From NCBI GenBank assembly GCA_004297165.1, contig SCUJ01000002.1, forward strand, positions 1 to 34,231: a stretch of 34,231 nucleotides of DNA. Direction: 5' to 3'. This stretch comes from Gammaproteobacteria bacterium. GTDB lineage: Bacteria > Pseudomonadota > Gammaproteobacteria > Eutrophobiales > Eutrophobiaceae. The position numbers and the translations under genes are program-made. Under the pieces are notes generated by a model, which was not told the DNA's origin, ran no database searches, and saw nothing but the letters and a program-made list of their open reading frames with translations. Below, piece after piece: positions 1 to 6,986 of this stretch. Numbering within the stretch: position 1 is the first letter of the stretch; each line of letters begins with the position of its first letter.

Positions 1-247
1 CAATCGAAACGCTTGGATCGCCAGCTTCCATTTTTGCAATGCGAGATTGGCTGGATTTAACAGCCTTGGCTAATTCAACCTGGCTCATCTTTCTCTTGAG
101 GCGCTGCTGTTTCAGCGAGCTGCTCAGCGCCAGCTTCATCTCAATGTATGCGGATTCCTCCGGAGTGAGTCCCAGGAACTCATCAGCGCTACCTACCTTC
201 CAGCCCTGGGCTTCAAGTTTTACTCGCTTATGTGCTCGCATTGTCAT
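1..247 (-). CDS. XRE-family antitoxin of a HigBA-type TA pair (partial, C-terminus off window)
   Basis: Reading the minus strand from the ATG at 247 gives 82 residues before the window edge. Residues 1-40 are a charged N-terminal segment. From about residue 45 there is a helix-turn-helix of the XRE/Cro type, visible as LKQQRLKRKMSQVELAKAV followed by SQSRIAKMEAG. In such pairs the antitoxin neutralises the toxin and represses the shared promoter through this DNA-binding domain. The ATG lies inside the end of the toxin gene (20-base overlap), so translation is probably coupled; a second in-frame ATG is at 241. The toxin-first order matches HigBA. The class is firm. The exact family and the C-terminus cannot be seen. 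Confidence 0.85.
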   Translation of the reverse strand, partial: MTMRAHKRVKLEAQGWKVGSADEFLGLTPEESAYIEMKLALSSSLKQQRLKRKMSQVELAKAVKSSQSRIAKMEAGDPSVSI

Positions 248-551
248 AAATCCTCAATCTATCTTTACAAACGTCGATGACCGGCTTTGGGGTTTTATCG
301 GTTGTCTTCTGCAAAACCTCGGCTATAACAATGGTATCGCTGTCTGTGCGGTACATTATTCGCCAAATCTTGTTGGCATCAGTAATTCTCAGCTCATGGC
401 AGCGAGCGCCTATCGTCGGCATTGGCCGGGAATGCGGCATGGTTAGTTTGGCTCCGCGCTGCAGGCTTCGAAGCAGTACACCAGCCTCCAGTCTGGCGCT
501 CGCCGAAAAAGGCGGGGTTTTTACTTGTCCATGTAGCCAAACTAAAGGCAT
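228..551 (-). CDS. HigB/RelE-superfamily toxin (phage Gp49-like family)
   Basis: This 107-residue protein resembles the Gp49-like/HigB toxins (PF05973), ribosome-dependent mRNA endonucleases of the RelE fold. Visible family marks are the N-terminal PLVWLHG strand, the central RCHELRI segment, WRIMYR, the hydrophobic strand TIVIAEVLQK, and the basic tail with TPKPVIDVCKDRLRIYD. An in-frame ATG at 566 would add five residues, but the predicted transcription start falls almost on it, so 551 is preferred. The reading frame ends inside the antitoxin start. Function is inferred from family resemblance and pairing with an XRE antitoxin. Confidence 0.85.
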   Translation of the reverse strand: MPLVWLHGQVKTPPFSASARLEAGVLLRSLQRGAKLTMPHSRPMPTIGARCHELRITDANKIWRIMYRTDSDTIVIAEVLQKTTDKTPKPVIDVCKDRLRIYDNAST

Positions 552-573
552 GTCCCTTTTGTCCATGGAACGC

Positions 574-602
574 AGGATATGTCAGATATGACATTGAGAC
601 AA
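574..602 (-). promoter_or_regulatory. TA promoter with palindromic operator
   Basis: On the minus strand a -35-like TTGTCT (602-597) and a -10-like TATCCT (579-574) are separated by exactly 17 bases. The perfect inverted repeat ATGTCA-GATA-TGACAT lies at 579-594, inside the spacer. Such a site is where an XRE antitoxin would bind to autoregulate the operon. The repeat is seen directly; the role is inferred. Confidence 0.5.
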
Positions 603-796
603 GCCCGTAGTTTATTTGCAAATAACCACAATGAGTTGGGGATGAGGACAATCCAATCCCTGGCACGCCGCTGTCCCTCACCCGACTTGGATATCGACAA
701 AAGCAAACTGGACTCCCCGGATACGGGGTGCATATACTCTGCCATTAAAGAGAAGGTTAATCGCCCAAACACGTCAAATTCACTTATGATAGCCAC

Positions 797-1195
797 ATGA
801 CAGTCCAAACCGTTTTGGTCGTCGATGACAACAACACCGACGCTTGGCTCGCGTGGAGAAAGCTGGAGCACGCGGGTTTCGCTTGCTTGCATGCGGAGAC
901 CGCCGAGCACGCGTTCGAACTGATCGCCGCCGCCCGGCCTGACCTTGTGGTCATGGATCTGGGGCTGCCAGGCATGGATGGGATTGAGGCAATCAGGCGG
1001 CTTCGCGCCACGGAGGTCACACGCTCACTGACCGTGATCGCAATAACCTCGTTCCGCGCCGATTTCCCGGAAAAGGAGGCGAAGCGATTCGGGGCTGACG
1101 CGTACATCGAGAAGCCCAATGCTTACCGGACGCTGGTTGATGCCGTTCGCGAACTGCTGCCCCCCCCGCAGGATAGGAATAAGCGCACGCCATGA
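797..1195 (+). CDS. Stand-alone response regulator receiver domain
   Basis: The 132-residue protein is a single CheY-like receiver domain without an output domain. The acidic pair is D10-D11, the phosphoacceptor is D54 in VVMDLGLPGMDG, the switch Thr is T84, and the conserved Lys is K106 in YIEKP. It would be phosphorylated by a histidine kinase and act through protein-protein contact. No kinase is encoded nearby, so the partner is unknown. No SD is obvious before the ATG, although a TATGAT hexamer lies at 785-790. The tail after residue 120 is short and basic and carries no recognised domain. Confidence 0.9.
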   Translation: MTVQTVLVVDDNNTDAWLAWRKLEHAGFACLHAETAEHAFELIAAARPDLVVMDLGLPGMDGIEAIRRLRATEVTRSLTVIAITSFRADFPEKEAKRFGADAYIEKPNAYRTLVDAVRELLPPPQDRNKRTP

Positions 1196-1327
1196 GCATT
1201 CGTCACGGGGCCAATGTGCTCCGTCTGAGAAGGATGTCCGAGAATCACCGCACATGACACCTAACCCCTCGCCCAACACAAGACCCTCCACAGCCGGCCG
1301 CCACATCGAGCACATCTTGCAACTGTT

Positions 1328-1669
1328 ATGGTAAACGACAGGAAGCAGAGCGTACGACGGGCTCTGCATTCGCTCGGCCAAGATCGGTTCGTGGCGTTCA
1401 TCCGGGCAGTCCGACGCGAACAGAGCCCTCACGCGGTGACGATGATGAACGAGGCCCTCGATAGTGGAGATGACGCGGAGGAGACGCTGCTCGCCGGGGA
1501 TGAGTACGGATACATCCTCGATGTGCGCCGGGTCGGCCCGCGGAGATACCGGATCGACTTCGGCTTTCTCGCGGGTCCCACCGCGGGAGATGGGGGCGAA
1601 TGGGAGGTCCAGTACGACGAGGAAAAACGGGTCGTCAGCGCGGAAAGCGACAGTTTTTGGATCTCGTAG
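1328..1669 (+). CDS. Hypothetical acidic protein, 113 aa
   Basis: I do not recognise this protein. It has no signal peptide or membrane segment. Residues 1-35 are basic and probably helical. Residues 45-113 look like an acidic beta-rich domain, with alternating strands such as YGYILDVRRV, RYRIDFGFL and EWEVQYDE. Codon use fits the GC-rich neighbours, and the acidic reading frame looks coding, but no SD precedes the ATG and the start is uncertain. It follows the orphan receiver gene by 132 bases on the same strand. A small cytosolic binding or immunity-like protein is possible, but nothing shows it. Confidence 0.5.
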   Translation: MVNDRKQSVRRALHSLGQDRFVAFIRAVRREQSPHAVTMMNEALDSGDDAEETLLAGDEYGYILDVRRVGPRRYRIDFGFLAGPTAGDGGEWEVQYDEEKRVVSAESDSFWIS

Positions 1670-1679
1670 CTTGGCAATA

Positions 1680-1714
1680 GAAGGCTTGGGAGTAACAACC
1701 CAATATTAGCCTTC
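1680..1714 (+). other. Hairpin after the 113-aa ORF
   Basis: GAAGGCT (1680-1686) pairs with AGCCTTC (1708-1714), and an inner TGGG pairs with CCCA. It lies 10 bases after the stop of the 113-aa ORF. There is no T-tract, so it is at best a weak terminator or an mRNA 3' stabiliser. Confidence 0.35.
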
Positions 1715-1813
1715 AATAACGGGACAAAACCCGACTCCTGCCCGACGAAAAAGCGGTTTATACTTCCGGTGGGGACAAATGTTGTGAACCTACACTCACG
1801 AGGAAACCACAAG

Positions 1814-2785
1814 ATGAACAAGAACAGACTGATTGCATGGCTGGGGACGGTCGCGTTGGCCGTTCTGGGGGGGATGGCGCAGGCCGCTGACAACGGGCTC
1901 GATCGGGATGCGCTGCTCAAACTTGCCGATACCTATTTTGCCGCGCTGGTCGCGCACGATCCCGGCAAGGCCCCGCTGGCCGCCGAGGCGAAGATCGTCG
2001 AGAACGTGAAGCGCATCCGTCCGGGAGAAGGTCTGTGGAAGACCGCCACGGCCGGTCCGACAGAGTTTCGCATCGTCATCCCGGACCCGGAATCGCAGCA
2101 GGTGGGCGGTATCGTGGTGATGCAATCCGAGGACAAGCCGGTGCAGTTCGGCTTCCGGTTGAAGCTCACGGACGGCAAGATCGTCGAGGCCGAACACCTG
2201 GTCGTGGCTGTGCGCGACGCGAATAATCCCTTGCTGCAGAACGTGCGTCCCGCCATCCCGATGGAGATTCCCTACGAATACGCGGATTCGCGCGGCCGGC
2301 TGATTCACATCGCGCTGTCCTACTACGATGCCCTCGACAACAACAATGGCAATCTGTCGCCGTTCGCCTCGGATTGCGAGCGCCGCGAGAACGGCATGCG
2401 CACCGCACCCTCCGGCGGTCCTTCTTTGGGCGTGGCGATTCCAGGCCAGACGCCGCGTCCGCCCAGTCTGCTGGGCATGCAGGACTGCACAGCGCAGATC
2501 AATTCCGGCGCGTTTCAGTACATCACCACCATCGACAATCGCCGCGTGGAGATTGCCGACACGGTGACTGGCCTCGCGATGGGTTTCTCGCACTTCCGCC
2601 ATCCGATGACGCAGAAAAAATTCAAGATCGTCAACAACCCGAACCGGACCGAGGCCGACATGACCAACCAGCGGACTTTCGACATGCCGGCGCTGCACAT
2701 CTACAAGATCTGGGGCGGCCAGATCCACGAGATCGAGGCGATCGGGATCGTCGTGGACTACAACTCGCCGACGGGCTGGGAATAG
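1814..2785 (+). CDS. Secreted protein with NTF2-like N-terminal region
   Basis: This 323-residue protein starts with a clear Sec signal peptide: a basic MNKNR, a hydrophobic core, and a cleavage site after AQA at about residue 25. The start at 1814 is chosen because it gives this signal and has a GAGG upstream. The mature N-terminus (DRDALLKLADTYFAALVAHDPGK) resembles the first helix of NTF2/SnoaL-like domains, and the remainder recalls secreted proteins annotated DUF8021; that assignment is from memory and tentative. Two Cys (in SDCERR and QDCTAQ) may form a disulfide. The end of the gene overlaps the convergent RND permease gene by 28 bases. Function is unknown; the protein is probably periplasmic. 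Confidence 0.75.
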   Translation: MNKNRLIAWLGTVALAVLGGMAQAADNGLDRDALLKLADTYFAALVAHDPGKAPLAAEAKIVENVKRIRPGEGLWKTATAGPTEFRIVIPDPESQQVGGIVVMQSEDKPVQFGFRLKLTDGKIVEAEHLVVAVRDANNPLLQNVRPAIPMEIPYEYADSRGRLIHIALSYYDALDNNNGNLSPFASDCERRENGMRTAPSGGPSLGVAIPGQTPRPPSLLGMQDCTAQINSGAFQYITTIDNRRVEIADTVTGLAMGFSHFRHPMTQKKFKIVNNPNRTEADMTNQRTFDMPALHIYKIWGGQIHEIEAIGIVVDYNSPTGWE

Positions 2786-5700
2786 GCCGGGGCGCCACCG
2801 TTCGCATCGGCGGCGAGTCCTTCTCGATGGTCCGCCGCGACCAGCGAGTAGAACACCGGCACCACGAACAGCGTGAAGATGGAGCCGACGATCATACCCG
2901 CGACGAGGATGATCCCGATGCTGTTGCGCGCGCCGGCGCCGGGACCGGAGACGAATACCAGGGGCAACTGGCCGAACACCATCGCCGCCGAGGTCATCAA
3001 CACGGGCCGCAGCCGCGTGAGGGCGGCGTCGCGCAGCGCGGCGATCTTCGCGAGTCCGAGCGCCTGGCGCGCATTGGCGAACTGGACGATGAGGATGCCG
3101 TTCTTCGCGACGAGGCCGACCAGCGTGATCAACCCGACCTGCGAATAGATATTGATCGTGGTCAGGTTTAGGAAACTGAACGCGAGCGCGCCGGAGATCG
3201 CGAGCGGGGCCGAGCCCAGCAAGACAATCAACGGATCGCGAAAGCTGTGAAATTGCGCGGCAAGCACGAGATAGATGAGCACTATGGACAGCCCGAGCGT
3301 CACGACCAGCGCCGATCCTTCCGTGCGGATCTGGCGCGATTCCCCGGCGTAATCGATCGTGATGTCCTGACCTCCGGCGGCCACTGCGGCCTCCTCGATG
3401 ACGCGCAGGCCCTCCTCCTTGGTCACGCCCGGCGCGACGCCGCCGAATACGCGCACAGCGTTGCGTTGCTGGAAACGGTTCAACACGCGCGGGGCGACGC
3501 CGGTCTCGATGCGGGCGAAGGTCGAGACCGGCACGAGATCCCCGCTCGGGGTTTTGATCTTGAGGTCGAGCAGCGGTCCCAACGTCGCCCGGCCTTCCTC
3601 GCCGATCTGCGGGATGACCTTGTAGCTGCGGTCGAACCAGTTGAACCGGTTGACGTAGCCGCCGCCGAGCAGCGTGCCGAGTTCCTGGCCGACGCTCGCC
3701 AGATCCAGGCCCAGGTCGGCGATCTGCTCGCGATCGAGCGCGACCCGCGCCTCGGGCAGATCCACCTTGAGATCGGTGTCCACGTACATGAACTTGCCGC
3801 TCTGCCACCCGGCATTCAGAACCGAACTCACCACTTCCGTCATCTCCTCCAGCGGGGCATCGCTCTCCATGACCAGCTCGACATCGTATTGCCCCGGGGT
3901 TGGCAGCGGCGGATCGAGCCGCGGATAAAGGCGCAGGCCGGGCACTTGCGATACCGCGCCGTAGACCGGACCGAACATCTCGCTGGTCGATCGCTCGCGC
4001 TCCCGCCAGTTCCTGGTGACCATGCCGCCGTAACCTCCCCAGGCCTGCGTCACGGACCACATGTACCACGATTCGGGGAATGAATTAATCGCCTTGACGA
4101 GCGCGAGCGTGTCGCGGTTGGTGGCGATGAGCGATGAATCCGGGGCCGCCTCGTAGTACAGGCTGATGTGGCTCTGGTCCTCGACCGGCGCCAGTTCCTT
4201 CTGCGAGAACATATAGAGCGGCCAGGCCGCGAGCATGATCAGGACCGCCGCGGCGACGACCGCCAAACGCATCCCGAGCGCTACATCGAGCATGCTGCCA
4301 TAGGCCTCGCGCACCTGGTCGAAGCCGCGATTGACGAGGTGCGTCAACCGTCCCTCCTTCCCCGGCGGATGCACAAACCGCGCGCTCATGAGCGGCGAGA
4401 GTGTGAGCGCGACGACCCCGGACACGACCACCGCGGCGGCCAGCGTAATTGCGAACTCCAGGAACAACGAGCCGGTCAGGCCGCCCTGGAAGGCGATGGG
4501 CGTATAGACAACGGCGAGCGTGATCGTCATGGCGATAATCGGACCGATCAACTCGCGGGCGCCGGACAGGGCCGCGTCGAGACGCGACTGACCGAGACGC
4601 ACGTGCCGCTCCACATTCTCGACCACGACGATGGCGTCGTCGACGACCAGGCCCACCGCGAGCACGATGGCGAGCATCGTCAGCAGATTGAGGCTGAAGC
4701 CCAGGGCATACATGAGGATCGCAGCGCCGACCAGCGATACCGGCATCGCGACCAGCGGCACCAGCGCCGTCCGGAGCGAACCCATGAACAGGAACACCGC
4801 GATGCCGACGATCGCAACGGTCTCGGCCAGCGTCTTTGTGATCTCCTGCAAGGCCTCGCGCATGAATTGCGTGCCGTCATAGACAAGCCGCATATCGATG
4901 TCGCGCGGCAGGGTGGGACGCAGGCGTTCCATGGCAGCCAGCAGATGATCCGCCACGTCCAGTTCGTTCGATCCCGCCTGCGGCCACACGGCGAGATAAA
5001 CGCCCTCGGTTGTGTTGTATTTCGCGGTCATCTCGGCCTCCTCCGCGCCGAGCTCGACGCGCGCGACGTCGGAGAGCCGCACGATGGCGCCGCCGCGTTC
5101 CACCACGACCAGATTGGCGAATTCTCCGGCCGAGCGCAGATCGGTGTCGGCGAGCAGATTGACCTGCACGAGGTTGCCCTTGGCCTGGCCGACGGCGGCG
5201 AGATAGTTGTTGCGTTGCAGCGCGGCGTATACGTCGCCCGGCGCGAGACCGTACGCCGCAAGGCGATCCGGTTCGAGCCAGACGCGCATCGCGATCTGGC
5301 GTCCGCCTTCGATGCTGACGCGCTGCACGCCCGGAATCGTCGCGAGTTGCGGTTGCAGGGTGCGCAACAGCCAATCCGTGATGGCGGGGACGCTGCGCTC
5401 GTTCGAGTTGAAGCTGATGTAAAACGTCGCGTTCGGCCGGTCGGCGCGCTGCACGTCGACGCTGGGCGGCTCGGCCTCCTGCGGCAGCTCGGAGCGCACC
5501 TGTTGCAGGCGGGTATTGATCTCGGCGAGCGCCGCGGTGCTGTCGTGGTTGAGTTTGAGCCGCACGGTGACCGTGCTTTGCCCGGCGCGGCTCGTCGACT
5601 CGATATAGTCCACGCCGGCGATGGCGGAAACCACACGCTCGATCGGCGTCGTCAGAAAGCCGCGCACGGTCTCGGCGCTGGCGCCGAAATAAACCGTGGT

Positions 5701-5856
5701 GATGACGATCGACGAGCTTTCGATCTGTGGATACTGCTGCACCGGCAGGGAAACGAGTGCGCGCCAGCCCACCAGCGCGATCATCAGATTCACGACGATC
5801 GCGAGCACCGGGTGTTTAATGAACACATCAGTGATCGCGGATTTTCGAACCGTCAT
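2758..5856 (-). CDS. RND multidrug efflux permease (HAE1 family)
   Basis: This 1032-residue inner-membrane protein has the normal length and layout of AcrB/MexB-type permeases: TM1 near residues 13-32, a large periplasmic loop, TM2-TM6 from about 340, a second periplasmic loop, and TM8-TM12 to the end. The proton-relay pair D406-D407 in GLVVDDAIVVVENVERH matches the AcrB pair in TM4. Such pumps export drugs, detergents or metabolites using the proton gradient. The ATG overlaps the stop of the adaptor gene in an ATGA, so the two are translationally coupled. No outer-membrane factor gene is adjacent, so a TolC-like partner must be encoded elsewhere. The substrate cannot be read from sequence. 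Confidence 0.95.
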   Translation of the reverse strand: MTVRKSAITDVFIKHPVLAIVVNLMIALVGWRALVSLPVQQYPQIESSSIVITTVYFGASAETVRGFLTTPIERVVSAIAGVDYIESTSRAGQSTVTVRLKLNHDSTAALAEINTRLQQVRSELPQEAEPPSVDVQRADRPNATFYISFNSNERSVPAITDWLLRTLQPQLATIPGVQRVSIEGGRQIAMRVWLEPDRLAAYGLAPGDVYAALQRNNYLAAVGQAKGNLVQVNLLADTDLRSAGEFANLVVVERGGAIVRLSDVARVELGAEEAEMTAKYNTTEGVYLAVWPQAGSNELDVADHLLAAMERLRPTLPRDIDMRLVYDGTQFMREALQEITKTLAETVAIVGIAVFLFMGSLRTALVPLVAMPVSLVGAAILMYALGFSLNLLTMLAIVLAVGLVVDDAIVVVENVERHVRLGQSRLDAALSGARELIGPIIAMTITLAVVYTPIAFQGGLTGSLFLEFAITLAAAVVVSGVVALTLSPLMSARFVHPPGKEGRLTHLVNRGFDQVREAYGSMLDVALGMRLAVVAAAVLIMLAAWPLYMFSQKELAPVEDQSHISLYYEAAPDSSLIATNRDTLALVKAINSFPESWYMWSVTQAWGGYGGMVTRNWRERERSTSEMFGPVYGAVSQVPGLRLYPRLDPPLPTPGQYDVELVMESDAPLEEMTEVVSSVLNAGWQSGKFMYVDTDLKVDLPEARVALDREQIADLGLDLASVGQELGTLLGGGYVNRFNWFDRSYKVIPQIGEEGRATLGPLLDLKIKTPSGDLVPVSTFARIETGVAPRVLNRFQQRNAVRVFGGVAPGVTKEEGLRVIEEAAVAAGGQDITIDYAGESRQIRTEGSALVVTLGLSIVLIYLVLAAQFHSFRDPLIVLLGSAPLAISGALAFSFLNLTTINIYSQVGLITLVGLVAKNGILIVQFANARQALGLAKIAALRDAALTRLRPVLMTSAAMVFGQLPLVFVSGPGAGARNSIGIILVAGMIVGSIFTLFVVPVFYSLVAADHREGLAADANGGAPAYSQPVGEL

Positions 5857-6968
5857 TCAGATTCGATCCCGCGCAAACCCGCATCAGCGGTTATGGCGAC
5901 GAGCGTTCCTTCGTTGAGCTTGAACGAGCCGGATGCCGCCACCTGCTCACCCGCGGCGAGGCCCGAAAGTATCAGCACCAGGTCGCCCAGCAGCGGTCCG
6001 GTCTGTACCGGTCGCAGGCGCGCCCGATAGCGGCCGCCGCCCTCATCCTCCAGCGCGAACACGTGATCGCCAGCCGGTCCCCGGCGCAGGGCGTTCGCGG
6101 GGATCGCGACCGCCATGATTTTCGGTCCGACCGGCGCGCGGACCCGCACCGAGGCGCCGGGCGAGGGCGTCGCGGCGCTCTCCATTTTTGCCCGCACCGT
6201 GGTATTGCGGGTGGCGGGATCGGCGCGCGCGTCGACCGCGATGACATGCGCTATAACCGGTTCGATTGCCCCAGGCGTGAAGACCTCAACGGCATCGCCT
6301 TCGCGTAACGCCGCCGCGACGGTTTGTGGCGCCTCGAAATCCACATGCACGGCGTCGTCAACGCCCTGCAACGTGGTCAGCACCGTGCCCGAATCCAGAT
6401 ATTGGCCGGGATGCACGTCCGCGATGCCGATACGCGCGCGAAACGGCGCCCGGATCGTCTTGCGGGCGAGAACGGCCTTGATCCGCTCGATCTCGGCCAG
6501 CGCGACATCATGTTCGGCGCGGGCGCGGTCAAGCTCTTCCTTGGCTACCGCGTGCGTGCGCCACAGATTCTGCATGCGCTCGAGCGTCGCGCGCGTCAGC
6601 GCGGCATGCGCCTCCTGGGCCTTCAATTCCGCCTCTTCCACCGAGACATCGAAACCGATCAACAACGTGCCCGCAGCGACAATCTCTCCAGGCGAGAGCC
6701 CCACCTCCCGCACTGTGCCCGGCAACTCGTTCTGGAGCGTGATGGAGCGCAGCGCCATGATCGTGCCGATTGAAACAGTGGTTGGTTGAAATTCGCGGGT
6801 CTCGGCCACGGCCGCGGTCACCGACTCGACGGGTTCCGGCTGGTTCGCGGCGGCGGCCAGCGCCGCCTGCAGGGTCGCATATTTCCACGCCGCCAGTCCC
6901 GCTCCGACGCCTACGATGGTCAGTAACAGCAGGCCAGCGCCAAGCCAACGGCGAGTCATGGGCGTCAT
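5853..6968 (-). CDS. RND periplasmic adaptor (membrane-fusion protein)
   Basis: This 371-residue protein has an N-terminal membrane anchor or signal (residues 6-27), a split lipoyl-type domain (SITLQNELPGTVREVGLSPGEIV and IRAPFRARIGIADVHPGQYL), a helical hairpin between them (about 110-160), and beta-barrel and membrane-proximal domains to the end. It would link the permease to an outer-membrane channel. Two in-frame ATGs occur, at 6968 and 6959. A GAGG lies 2 bases before the first and 11 before the second, so the start is ambiguous by three residues. It begins 18 bases after the EF-G-like gene and overlaps the permease by 4 bases, which indicates one operon. Confidence 0.93.
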   Translation of the reverse strand: MTPMTRRWLGAGLLLLTIVGVGAGLAAWKYATLQAALAAAANQPEPVESVTAAVAETREFQPTTVSIGTIMALRSITLQNELPGTVREVGLSPGEIVAAGTLLIGFDVSVEEAELKAQEAHAALTRATLERMQNLWRTHAVAKEELDRARAEHDVALAEIERIKAVLARKTIRAPFRARIGIADVHPGQYLDSGTVLTTLQGVDDAVHVDFEAPQTVAAALREGDAVEVFTPGAIEPVIAHVIAVDARADPATRNTTVRAKMESAATPSPGASVRVRAPVGPKIMAVAIPANALRRGPAGDHVFALEDEGGGRYRARLRPVQTGPLLGDLVLILSGLAAGEQVAASGSFKLNEGTLVAITADAGLRGIESE

Positions 6969-6986
6969 AACCTCGTTGGCGGCCGC

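Noticed and set aside
579-800. 73-aa plus-strand open frame between the TA pair and the receiver gene
   Set aside because: It has no SD and no domain, and it overlaps the TA promoter and the receiver start. The 230-base gap otherwise shows only the TA promoter.
1796-4069. 757-aa minus-strand open frame
   Set aside because: It is antisense to the secreted protein and out of frame with the RND permease. It is Arg/Gly/Ala-rich, as expected for a shadow frame in GC-rich DNA.
4168-6030. 620-aa plus-strand open frame
   Set aside because: It lies wholly opposite the RND permease and adaptor genes. Its His/Arg/Asp-rich composition and lack of domains mark it as an antisense shadow.
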